8,269 bases of DNA, taken from Bacteroidota bacterium (GTDB lineage: Bacteria > Bacteroidota > Bacteroidia > Bacteroidales > UBA10428). A program made the position numbers and the translations under genes. How positions within the stretch are numbered: position 1 is the stretch's first letter; each line of letters begins with the position of its first letter. The notes beneath the pieces were generated by a model. The model did no database searches, had not been told where the DNA came from, and was given only the letters and a program-made list of their open reading frames with translations. The stretch is from positions 1 to 8,269 of the forward strand of contig JAHEEB010000020.1 in assembly GCA_024640925.1 (NCBI GenBank), in the 5' to 3' direction. Shown piece by piece: positions 1 through 7,116 of this stretch.

Positions 1-36
1 TTTTTGCGGAAAAATTTCTTCTTAACCACCCCTACA

Positions 37-58
37 CCCCTCCTTGCAAAAGGAGGGG
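37..58. repeat. GC-rich perfect hairpin, probable dispersed intergenic repeat (REP-like)
   Basis: A 9-bp perfect inverted repeat (CCCCTCCTT at 37-45 and AAGGAGGGG at 50-58) encloses a GCAA tetraloop read on the plus strand. It stands out sharply from the AT-rich surroundings and is preceded by a C-rich stretch (26-40). Short hairpins of this CCCCTCC...GGAGGGG type are, as far as I recall, common dispersed intergenic repeats in Bacteroidota genomes; the copy number here cannot be tested from one window. Neither strand has a U-tract directly after the stem, so a classical rho-independent terminator is not supported, although the hairpin could still stabilise the 3' end of the minus-strand transcript from the gene at 148-513. 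Confidence 0.6.
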
Positions 59-147
59 AGAATTTCTGCTAAAATGGAATTTATTGTTTTTTGTTGAATC
101 CTTACTTGCCAGACTTTCTCTTCTATTGGATGCGGCCTGTCCTAAAA

Positions 148-513
148 CTAGAGGGATTCTTTTAAAATATATCCAACCTCTCCGTTGTTTAGGGTTACTT
201 TATAGAATCTACCATACTCAGAGCGGAAATCAATAAGCATTTTATCTCCTGTTTTTAACTCGGCAATAACGCTAAAAGACTCGTGGGCTTTGCTATATAC
301 CGGAATTTTTTCTCTTTTAACAATACATTCTTCTTCTTTTACTATTACTTCTTGCACAGAATCTTCTCCTCCTGAAGCCATTTGGACAATTCCAAGAATT
401 AGCATAATAATTCCGACTATTACAAGTGCAAAACTGCTGTTTGTCCCCCGGAGTACTAAATGGCCAGACACACCGCCAATAATAAAAATGATTCCAAAAA
501 TAATACGTCCCAT
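148..513 (-). CDS. Small membrane protein with two TM helices and a C-terminal SH3b-like domain
   Basis: Encodes 121 residues. Two hydrophobic helices (about residues 4-21 and 28-46) joined by a short polar turn form an N-terminal membrane hairpin. A charged linker (about 47-60, rich in Glu and Lys) leads to a compact beta-rich tail (about 61-121) with the look of a bacterial SH3 (SH3b/SH3_3) domain: an opening strand ending in 'IPVYS', a 'GDKM' turn, and a closing 'GEVGYI' strand with G114-Y115-I116 near the end. SH3b domains in bacteria often bind peptidoglycan or act as protein-interaction modules; which one applies here, and which side of the membrane the tail faces, is not visible. The ATG at 513 is the natural start because the first helix begins right after it. 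No clear promoter or terminator belongs to it, though a hairpin lies about 90 bp past its stop. The exact family is not recognised; the fold call is moderate. Confidence 0.75.
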   Translation of the reverse strand: MGRIIFGIIFIIGGVSGHLVLRGTNSSFALVIVGIIMLILGIVQMASGGEDSVQEVIVKEEECIVKREKIPVYSKAHESFSVIAELKTGDKMLIDFRSEYGRFYKVTLNNGEVGYILKESL

Positions 514-710
514 AATTTAATCGATTAATAATTTGACATGTAGGAAATAATTTCGATTATTTTTTTTACGTTCAGATTGACTATGGTGTTACAATTTGCT
601 GATAGATTATCTGATAACACATGGAGTCTTTCTGATTGGAAATCACGCTTCTATGTATAGGTCAGGCAAAGCTCTATTCCATTCTAATGGTAAAACAAAC
701 ATCCGGGTAA

Positions 711-737
711 TAAAAAAAGCACCCTTTTCAGGATGCT
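711..737 (-). terminator. Rho-independent terminator of the lipoprotein gene
   Basis: Read on the minus strand, AGCATCC (737-731) pairs with GGGTGCT (724-718) as a 7-bp stem with one G-U wobble and a six-base TGAAAA loop. It is followed at once by a run of seven T (718-712), the last T of the stem being the first of the run. The stem begins about 35 bp after the stop codon of the lipoprotein gene on the same strand, where a terminator for that gene is expected. This suggests that the SH3b-domain gene further along the minus strand is not simply co-transcribed with the lipoprotein gene. Confidence 0.85.
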
Positions 738-771
738 CTATTATTCATTTTAACACATTCTCCGTGTTTAA

Positions 772-1302
772 TTAAAGCCCGAGAACGATTTCATATACTA
801 CTTTAAAATTTACTTTCAATGTATCTGTGAGAGGCTCCTTTAAGGTACCATCTATAGCAAGGGAATATTCTTCTGCACCCAGATAATCAGCCACATCGAC
901 CGATAGCGGATCGAGTGTCAGACTGGTAGCATTGGCAATAGTATTGGTATAAGTCGCAATAGTATCTGCAGGCAAAGAATCCATTTCTATAATTGCATTA
1001 AGCACATTTATTGAATTAAAATTACGGACAGTACTATTGGGTGCAATACTAACTATTGCTGAAGTGACATTTATTTTTTTTACTATGGCTCCCGTAAAAC
1101 CATGCTCTGCAAGCATTTCCTTTAAATCAGCCTCAACAAGTTTTTGTACATACAAATGATCGCCCTGTGAGGCGGGTGCTATACTTAATTCAGTAGTGTA
1201 ACTTCCTGAATCCGTTGTTACTGCCATCTGATCCATTATTTGATCACACGAGGAAAAAATTGCTGCCACTATTATTAATACCACATAAATTTTCGTCTTC
1301 AT
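772..1302 (-). CDS. Small secreted lipoprotein of unknown function
   Basis: Encodes 176 residues from the ATG at 1302. The N-terminus is a lipoprotein signal: Lys2 and Lys4, a hydrophobic core (about 5-16), and a lipobox-like 'IFSSC' with the lipidated cysteine at C19. The mature part has no cysteine-rich or catalytic motif; it reads as alternating hydrophobic/polar beta strands ('VKKINVTSAIVSI', 'LKVNFKVVYEIVLGL' at the C-terminus) with one predicted helix (about 53-65), suggesting a small beta-sandwich facing the periplasm or outer surface. An in-frame ATG at 1380 would add 26 very basic residues before the signal peptide, so I reject it; the A-rich stretch just before 1302 is typical of Bacteroidota starts. 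It has its own terminator downstream and is divergent from the M64 peptidase gene. I do not recognise the family. The residues after C19 (Asp-Gln-Ile-Met) do not form an obvious acidic surface-export signal, so inner-leaflet outer-membrane anchoring is the cautious guess. Confidence 0.8.
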   Translation of the reverse strand: MKTKIYVVLIIVAAIFSSCDQIMDQMAVTTDSGSYTTELSIAPASQGDHLYVQKLVEADLKEMLAEHGFTGAIVKKINVTSAIVSIAPNSTVRNFNSINVLNAIIEMDSLPADTIATYTNTIANATSLTLDPLSVDVADYLGAEEYSLAIDGTLKEPLTDTLKVNFKVVYEIVLGL

Positions 1303-1438
1303 ATTTCTTCGTTTTAAATTCACCCTAATTGATTTATTCTTTTTGATCTTACGCGCAATTTTAGTATCGGTTTTTTGCATTCGTCAAACAAAGGATAGTT
1401 TATATAGGTAAAAAAGTACTGTTCATGTAAACCGATGA

Positions 1439-1450
1439 CCGTGATCACCG
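1439..1450. promoter_or_regulatory. Imperfect palindrome in the divergent intergenic region
   Basis: An 8-bp perfect palindrome, GTGATCAC (1441-1448), has one further complementary pair (C1439/G1450) after a C-C mismatch. It lies between the divergent lipoprotein and M64 peptidase genes, 137 bp from the first and 128 bp from the second. Twofold symmetry in a divergent control region fits a dimeric regulator site, but palindromes this short arise by chance and no regulator is identified. Confidence 0.25.
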
Positions 1451-1524
1451 CAAACTTAAGATGCATTGAAAATTTTCATAAAAGTAAAACGCTAGTTTAC
1501 CCCCAACTTTTATTTACTTAAAAC

Positions 1525-1536
1525 TTTCGTACGAAA
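1525..1536. promoter_or_regulatory. Perfect 12-bp palindrome upstream of the M64 peptidase gene, possible operator
   Basis: TTTCGTACGAAA is a perfect 12-bp palindrome whose right edge lies 40 bp before the ATG at 1577, a position typical for an operator or activator site. Nearby (1564-1571) TATTTTCG matches the Bacteroidota -7 consensus TAnnTTTG at all but one base, but it would place the transcription start almost on the ATG, so I do not call it as the promoter. Function is inferred only from symmetry and position. Confidence 0.3.
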
Positions 1537-1576
1537 TTTCTTTTTTCCATCCGATTTGATTCTTATTTTCGTGTTT

Positions 1577-2854
1577 ATGAGAAAAATACTATTCCTTCTG
1601 ATTTCGGCAATTTCCTGTGCCGGATTTTCGCAGGTAAACTATAATGAATATTTTACCTCGAAAAGATATAGGTTCGATTACTTTATTTCAGGTACGCAGA
1701 AAACTGCTGTAATTGTTACAGATAAGATTCATGAAGAACCTATCTGGGGTGGTCAGCAAAAAAACCTGATTGACACCTTCGAATACGGCGACTTTTTACT
1801 AAAAATCTATGATATAGCCACAGAGAAGCTTATTTTCTCTTATGGATATTCTGATTTGTTTATCGAATGGCAAACGATTGCCGAAGCTAAATCCATTACT
1901 AAAACGTATCACGAGTGTGTTACTTTTCCTGCACCTATCGCACCCGTGCGTCTTGAAATAAATAAAAGAAACGATTCTCTTGTTTTTAAAAAAATATTTG
2001 AGACTATAATTGATCCGAAATCGATTTACATCCAACGTGAGGAACCGCCTGTTACTGAAAATAAAAAGCTGAACGATGCAGGGATTCCTTCGAACTGTAT
2101 TGATATCGTTTTTATTTCTGAAGGGTATACCCAGCTTCAAAAAGAGAAGTTTTTTGAAGCTGCAGATAAATTCAGGAACTATTTGTTTTCCTGGGAACCA
2201 TATCACTCTTTTATAAACAAATTTAATATAACTGCAGTTTTTGTACCATCACCCGATGAAGGTACCGATATTCCAGGAGATAATATCTGGAAAACCACCT
2301 TGCTTAACACTCATTTCTACACTTTTGGTATAGACAGATACCTCACTCTGCCCGATTTGTGCGAGGTTTACGATTGGCTTGCTGCATATCCGGCAGATCA
2401 GGTGTGTGTGCTGGTTAATACAGAAAAATATGGCGGTGGTGGTGTTTACAATTTCTATAATATTTTCGCAGCGGGCAATCCAAAAGATGAGTTTCTCCTT
2501 CTTCATGAATTCGGACATGGCTTTGCCTGTTTGGGAGATGAATACAACGATTCGAAGGTGGCATATGAATATTTCGGAAACAAAAACATGGAACCTTTCT
2601 GGCCAAATATCACTACGCTGGTCGATTTTAAAAGCAAATGGGCCGATATGTTGAACGACACTGTTCCTGTACCTACACCAAATTCAACTGCATATGGCGA
2701 TGTTGTTGGTGTTTTTGAAGGAGCAAATTATGTTTCAAAAGGTTTCTACAGGCCTATGCAAGACTGTGCAATGCGATCTTTCAAAAACAAAAGGTTCTGT
2801 CCTGTATGTGTCAGGAGTATTCAACGAATGATACAATTCCGCACGGATAAGTAA
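1577..2854 (+). CDS. Secreted zinc metallopeptidase, family M64 (IgA peptidase-like)
   Basis: Encodes 425 residues from the ATG at 1577, the length usual for two-domain Bacteroidota M64 proteins. A signal peptide (residues 1-18: Arg2-Lys3, hydrophobic core, 'GFS' then Gln19) exports it. Residues about 20-160 form the beta-rich N-terminal domain; about 165-425 is the catalytic domain, with 'IDIVFISEGYT' (E182-G183-Y184) at its start and the zinc signature HEFGH (H310, E311, H314) followed by LGDEY (D321), the M64 form of the metzincin-like site. Near the end are 'DCAM' (C397, M399) and 'FCPVC' (C408, C411), also characteristic. By family knowledge it cleaves peptide bonds using H310/H314-bound zinc with E311 as general base; IgA cleavage is known for only one or few members, so the substrate here is unknown. 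An in-frame ATG at 1556 would put seven residues before the signal peptide and is less likely. No terminator separates it from the HTCS gene 98 bp downstream. Confidence 0.92.
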   Translation: MRKILFLLISAISCAGFSQVNYNEYFTSKRYRFDYFISGTQKTAVIVTDKIHEEPIWGGQQKNLIDTFEYGDFLLKIYDIATEKLIFSYGYSDLFIEWQTIAEAKSITKTYHECVTFPAPIAPVRLEINKRNDSLVFKKIFETIIDPKSIYIQREEPPVTENKKLNDAGIPSNCIDIVFISEGYTQLQKEKFFEAADKFRNYLFSWEPYHSFINKFNITAVFVPSPDEGTDIPGDNIWKTTLLNTHFYTFGIDRYLTLPDLCEVYDWLAAYPADQVCVLVNTEKYGGGGVYNFYNIFAAGNPKDEFLLLHEFGHGFACLGDEYNDSKVAYEYFGNKNMEPFWPNITTLVDFKSKWADMLNDTVPVPTPNSTAYGDVVGVFEGANYVSKGFYRPMQDCAMRSFKNKRFCPVCVRSIQRMIQFRTDK

Positions 2855-2910
2855 GAAAATTGATTGTAATAAAATACATTTCAATAGCTATCACGGCTCA
2901 CAAGAATAAG

Positions 2911-2918
2911 TATATTTG
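2911..2918 (+). promoter_or_regulatory. Bacteroidota -7 promoter element (TAnnTTTG) for the HTCS gene
   Basis: TATATTTG matches the Bacteroidota primary sigma factor -7 consensus TAnnTTTG at every defined base and ends 34 bp before the ATG at 2953, leaving room for a leader of roughly 25-30 nt. No TTTG/TTG -33 element is visible 17-23 bp upstream, which weakens the call. The site lies inside the peptidase-HTCS gap, so the HTCS could be expressed independently of the peptidase gene. It also argues against an upstream TTG start at 2860. Confidence 0.5.
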
Positions 2919-2952
2919 GAGGTGGAAGAAAATTCCCATTAAAACAGAAAGA

Positions 2953-5900
2953 ATGCGGATTCTTTTCAAAATAGTATTCTCTTATTCTTTGATGTTGTTT
3001 TTTCTATATACCAACATCAATGCCCAACAACCCCAGTTACGTTTCCGACACCTTACTCAGGAAAACGGGCTTAAAAACAGCAATGTATACTGTTTTGATC
3101 AGGATGCAAACGGCTTTATATGGATTGGTACGGAAGGTGGGTTATTCCGGTATGATGGGTTTAGATTTAAAGCATACAATTACGATCCGGCCGACTCTAA
3201 TTCACTAAACAGTAATGTTGTATTTACCATTCTTGTCCAACCAGAAGGTAAAATATGGATTGGTACGTATAAAGGGCTAATGCTTTATAATGAGTCAAGC
3301 GATCGTTTTATAGATTTTAACCTTTCTGATAAATACCTGCCAAATCAGCCAGTTCCTGTAAATAAAATAGTTAAAGCGCCCGGTGATGAGATTTGGATTG
3401 GAGCGCAGGATATCGGAATTTTGATATATAATACAAAAACACAAACATTTGACGAGATAAAATCGGGCCGGATTAACAGACTTATTAAAAACAATAGTGT
3501 TAGTTCTCTGTTTTTCGATTCGAAAAACGATTGCTGGATTAGCACTATCTCTGATGGGGTATACAAATGTTCTTATGATGGTACCCGTGTTAAAGCGTTT
3601 AATTTTATGGACTATTTCGGATCGAATCCAATCTGTAATGAAGTTCTCGATGTTTATGAATCAAAAACTGGCGAAATTTGGATAGCTACAAGAGGTTGTG
3701 GTATATTTCATCTGGTAAATGAACGAATCAAAAATTATACGTATGATGCCAGAAATGAAAATAGCCTTGGGAGCAATGAGGTATATGACTTTTGGGAAGA
3801 CAAAAGTGGATTAATATGGATAAGCACAAGTGGAGGAGGTATTAACATTTATAACCCCAAAACCGATAAATTCAGCAGGATAAAACACAGGACGAACGAT
3901 AAATATAGTCTGCTGAATGATAATATACGTGCATCTTTTGAGGATAACCAGGGAAACCTTTGGCTTTCGTCTTTTCAGGCAGGTGTTAACATTCACATTA
4001 ATACTCCATATAAATTCAATCATTTTTTGTTTTCTACTGAGGAGAGCACCGAATACAAGAGTTCTACAGCACTTTCGTTTTATAAAGATAAAGATGTTGT
4101 TTGGGTTGGTACGGATGGTGGCGGATTAAAGAAAATTTCGAGGAGTACAGGAAATGTTGTTACGTATTTGCCTGGTGACAGCTATATTCCGGACAGAGTG
4201 GTAATGACTATCTATAAGGATTATCAGGGAATTTACTGGCTGGGAACATACCTGAACGGATTGGTGCGATTTACACCTTCAACAGGGGAGTTTTATTCCT
4301 ATACTCATAAATTTGGTGACGATCAATCGCTTAGTTATAACTATGTAACTTCGATAATGGAGGATAAAAACGGCAATTTTTGGGTTGGTACAAATGGTGG
4401 AGGATTAAACCTTTTCGATAAAACCACTAATAAGTTTACTGTTTTTAAATCTTCGGAGACAGATCTTTTTAACAGTATTGTCAGTAACTACGTTAACGTT
4501 TTGCAGGAGGACTATAACGGGGAAATATGGATTGGAACATACTGGGGACTTAGCCGGTTTAATGTTCGCGATTTTTCTTTCAGAAACTATCTTTGCATAC
4601 GTCACGAGTTGGGGTGTTTGAGCGACAATGTGGTTCTTAGTATGTTAAGGGACTCGCGCGACAGGCTTTGGGTGGGAACCCGAATGGGGTTGAATTTGTA
4701 CGATAGAGAAAAAGACAACTTCACTGTATTTACAGAAAATGACGGTCTGGCCGGAAATACCATTAATGGAATACTGGAAGATGGCAATGGAAATCTTTGG
4801 ATTTCAACCGACAATGGAATAAGTTTGTTTAACCCGACATTAAAATCAATAATTAACTTTTCAGCAGAAGATGGTTTACAGGGAAATGAATTTTTCCGCA
4901 ATTCGTGCTTCAAATCGCTGGATGGAGAACTTTTTTTTGGCGGGTACAACGGATTTAACTCTTTTCATCCCGATTCGATTATTGAAAGACACTACGAACC
5001 AAAGGTAGTTATTACTGAGTTGCAAATTCTTGATAAGGAAATTCCTATTGGGCCTGCGAGTAATGGACGTACAATTCTTGAAAAGAACATCACTCAAACA
5101 ACCAGTCTCGATCTTCGATATAGCGATAAAAGTATTACACTAAGCTTTTCAGCTATCGATTTTATCGAAGGTGCAAAAAATGTATATGCCTATAAACTTG
5201 ATGGGTTTGACGAAGACTGGAAATTCACCTCACGTGAGCATGCTTTTGCAACCTATACTAACTTAAGTCCGGGTTATTATAAACTATTGATTAAAGCTGG
5301 TAAACGGGAACTAATCGATTCAATTAAGACATATACTACCCTTTCTATTCGAATAAGGCCTCCTGTTTGGCGCACATGGTGGGCTTATGCTATATACCTG
5401 TTTATCGTTGTATACCTGGTTTATTATTTTTGGCGCCTTTCTATTCAGCGTTTACAGGAAAGGAATGAAATAAAAATAGAAAAGATGAAAAGGGAACAAG
5501 TAGAATCGGTAACCCAGGCTCGAATGGTGTTCTATACGAATATCTCTCACGAAATCCGTACTCCGCTTACCCTTATTATAGGTCCCCTTGAACAGCTATT
5601 AAGGAAAGGTAAAGAAATCCAGCCTTACAAAAAGCAGCTGGATATAATGTTGAAGAACGCCCGCAGATTGCTTCGACTCATCAATCAATTGCTTGATTTC
5701 AGGAAAATTGAAATGCAAAAAATGCAATTGAAAGCAGAATATGCCGACATAGTGCGATTTATTCGGGATATTGTTTACTCATTTGAAGAATATGCGGTTG
5801 AAAAAAATATCGAATTCAAATTTCTGAGTCAGACAGAAACATGTAAAATATGGTTTGATCCGGACAAAATGGATAAAATCATGTTTAATCTGCTTTCTAA

Positions 5901-7104
5901 TGCCTTTAAATACACACCAGATAAAGGAAAGATTTCTGTTGAAATAAAAAACCGGGTTATGCTTGGAAGTGTTGACGACATGAAATTTGTTGAGATTATT
6001 GTTAGTGATTCAGGGAAGGGAATCCCTCAAAAGGATATCGACAAGGTATTTGAACGTTTTTTCCAGGGAAGAATTCCCGAAAACGGATTGCAACAGGGTT
6101 GGGGTATTGGCCTGTCGCTGACTAAAGCCTTTGTCGAGCAACACAAGGGTAAAATCTTTGTCGATTCTATAGAAAATGCAGGTAGCATTTTTAAGGTTTA
6201 TTTTCCATTGGGCGATGATCATTTGACAATTGAAGAACGCACTCTATCTGATGAACCTGTTCAGAATAAATATATTCATCTTTCTGCAACCGGCTTAAGC
6301 GATGGCAGAGGGAAAGCTGAAAAAGATCCGATACCTGTTAAGCCACAGGCTTATAATATTCTAATAGTAGAAGATAATCTCGATTTACGGGAGTATATGA
6401 TGCTCGAACTTAGCGAAGTGTATAACTGCTTTGAGGCAACCAATGGCAAAGAAGGATATGAGATGGCTATTAAATTAATGCCCGATCTTATTATGAGCGA
6501 TATCCTTATGCCAATTATGGATGGAAGGCAACTCTGTCGTTCCATTAAGGAAAATATTATTACGAACCACATTCCTGTTATCCTTCTTACTGCTAAAACG
6601 GAGACTGAGGATCAAATCGAAGGGTTTGAAGCAGGTGCCGATGCATATGTCATGAAACCGTTCAGGGCCGATCAGCTTATTGCTTCAATTAACAGTATTA
6701 TTGAAAACAGAAGAAGAATAAGAGATAAACTGAACATTCTTGGCAATCATTCAAAGTCAGGTTCACACAATACCGTCGAAGATAGGTTTATATCAAAAAT
6801 AGATGGAATAATAAATAAAAATCTTGCTGAAAGTAAGTTTGGTGTGAATGAATTAGCCCAGGAACTGGGTATGAGCCGTGTACATTTACACCGAAAGCTT
6901 AAAGCAATTGCCGATATTGGTCCCAATGAATACATTCGCAAAATCAGACTTCAGAAAGCTGCTCAGTTATTGCTTAAAAAAGAATTGCCTATTAGCGAGA
7001 TAAGCACACAGGTCGGTTTTAGCTCTACCACATATTTCTCCAGTTGCTTTAAAGAGCATTTTAATCTTTCGCCCAGAGAATATATGGAACGCGAGATGAA
7101 GTAA
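2953..7104 (+). CDS. Hybrid two-component system sensor-regulator (HTCS), AraC-type output
   Basis: Encodes 1383 residues; one polypeptide joins sensor, kinase and transcription factor. A signal peptide (1-24, ending 'NINA' before Gln25) is followed by a periplasmic sensor (about 25-700) with fourteen Reg_prop blades, each marked by a W-[IVL]-[GS]-T-like turn (the last degenerate, 'LFFGGYNG'), i.e. two seven-bladed propellers, then a Y_Y_Y domain (about 735-803). A membrane helix (about 809-827) leads to a HisKA domain with phospho-acceptor H866 ('SHEIRTP'), an HATPase domain (N box N983, G1 box D1019-SGKGIP, G2 box G1049-W-G-I-G), a receiver (E1140/D1141, phospho-acceptor D1183, T1213, K1235) and a C-terminal AraC domain (about 1275-1383; helix-turn-helices near 1296-1318 and 1346-1367). 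All catalytic residues are present. By family knowledge, a glycan fragment binds the propeller/Y_Y_Y sensor and phosphorelay drives transcription of a linked polysaccharide-utilisation locus. The ATG at 2953 is chosen because the signal peptide begins there; the open frame extends to a TTG at 2860 but with a basic, non-signal lead-in. The specific ligand is not readable. Confidence 0.96.
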   Translation: MRILFKIVFSYSLMLFFLYTNINAQQPQLRFRHLTQENGLKNSNVYCFDQDANGFIWIGTEGGLFRYDGFRFKAYNYDPADSNSLNSNVVFTILVQPEGKIWIGTYKGLMLYNESSDRFIDFNLSDKYLPNQPVPVNKIVKAPGDEIWIGAQDIGILIYNTKTQTFDEIKSGRINRLIKNNSVSSLFFDSKNDCWISTISDGVYKCSYDGTRVKAFNFMDYFGSNPICNEVLDVYESKTGEIWIATRGCGIFHLVNERIKNYTYDARNENSLGSNEVYDFWEDKSGLIWISTSGGGINIYNPKTDKFSRIKHRTNDKYSLLNDNIRASFEDNQGNLWLSSFQAGVNIHINTPYKFNHFLFSTEESTEYKSSTALSFYKDKDVVWVGTDGGGLKKISRSTGNVVTYLPGDSYIPDRVVMTIYKDYQGIYWLGTYLNGLVRFTPSTGEFYSYTHKFGDDQSLSYNYVTSIMEDKNGNFWVGTNGGGLNLFDKTTNKFTVFKSSETDLFNSIVSNYVNVLQEDYNGEIWIGTYWGLSRFNVRDFSFRNYLCIRHELGCLSDNVVLSMLRDSRDRLWVGTRMGLNLYDREKDNFTVFTENDGLAGNTINGILEDGNGNLWISTDNGISLFNPTLKSIINFSAEDGLQGNEFFRNSCFKSLDGELFFGGYNGFNSFHPDSIIERHYEPKVVITELQILDKEIPIGPASNGRTILEKNITQTTSLDLRYSDKSITLSFSAIDFIEGAKNVYAYKLDGFDEDWKFTSREHAFATYTNLSPGYYKLLIKAGKRELIDSIKTYTTLSIRIRPPVWRTWWAYAIYLFIVVYLVYYFWRLSIQRLQERNEIKIEKMKREQVESVTQARMVFYTNISHEIRTPLTLIIGPLEQLLRKGKEIQPYKKQLDIMLKNARRLLRLINQLLDFRKIEMQKMQLKAEYADIVRFIRDIVYSFEEYAVEKNIEFKFLSQTETCKIWFDPDKMDKIMFNLLSNAFKYTPDKGKISVEIKNRVMLGSVDDMKFVEIIVSDSGKGIPQKDIDKVFERFFQGRIPENGLQQGWGIGLSLTKAFVEQHKGKIFVDSIENAGSIFKVYFPLGDDHLTIEERTLSDEPVQNKYIHLSATGLSDGRGKAEKDPIPVKPQAYNILIVEDNLDLREYMMLELSEVYNCFEATNGKEGYEMAIKLMPDLIMSDILMPIMDGRQLCRSIKENIITNHIPVILLTAKTETEDQIEGFEAGADAYVMKPFRADQLIASINSIIENRRRIRDKLNILGNHSKSGSHNTVEDRFISKIDGIINKNLAESKFGVNELAQELGMSRVHLHRKLKAIADIGPNEYIRKIRLQKAAQLLLKKELPISEISTQVGFSSTTYFSSCFKEHFNLSPREYMEREMK

Positions 7105-7116
7105 TTTTCAGCCAGA

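Noticed and set aside
37..58. The left-edge hairpin as a rho-independent terminator for the SH3b-domain gene
   Set aside because: On the minus strand the stem is followed by TGTAGGGGTGG rather than a U-tract, so the classical structure is missing; a repeat element is the better reading.
607..617. TTATCTGATAA palindrome in the 514-771 spacer
   Set aside because: It is an AT-rich 11-mer with a single central base, expected by chance in this composition, and lies nearly 100 bp from the nearest start codon without a promoter beside it.
1303..1380. N-terminal extension of the lipoprotein gene to an ATG at 1380
   Set aside because: The 26 extra residues are strongly basic and would sit before a complete lipoprotein signal peptide; a lipobox 45 residues in is not functional-looking. 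The ATG at 1302 gives a standard signal with the cysteine at residue 19.
1564..1571. TATTTTCG as the -7 promoter element of the M64 gene
   Set aside because: It has one mismatch to TAnnTTTG, no -33 partner, and would start transcription on or just after the ATG at 1577.
1799..2606. Antisense and off-frame open frames over the M64 peptidase gene
   Set aside because: They overlap a gene with clear family motifs, have no domain character of their own, and are the expected shadows of the coding frame.
3120..4960. Recurrent TGGATTGGTAC-like words as a DNA repeat array or CRISPR
   Set aside because: They encode the W-I-G-T turns of successive Reg_prop blades, are irregularly spaced and diverged, and lie entirely within the HTCS frame.
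3345..6941. Short open frames on both strands inside the HTCS gene
   Set aside because: All are short, overlap confidently assigned domains and show no signal peptide, motif or promoter.
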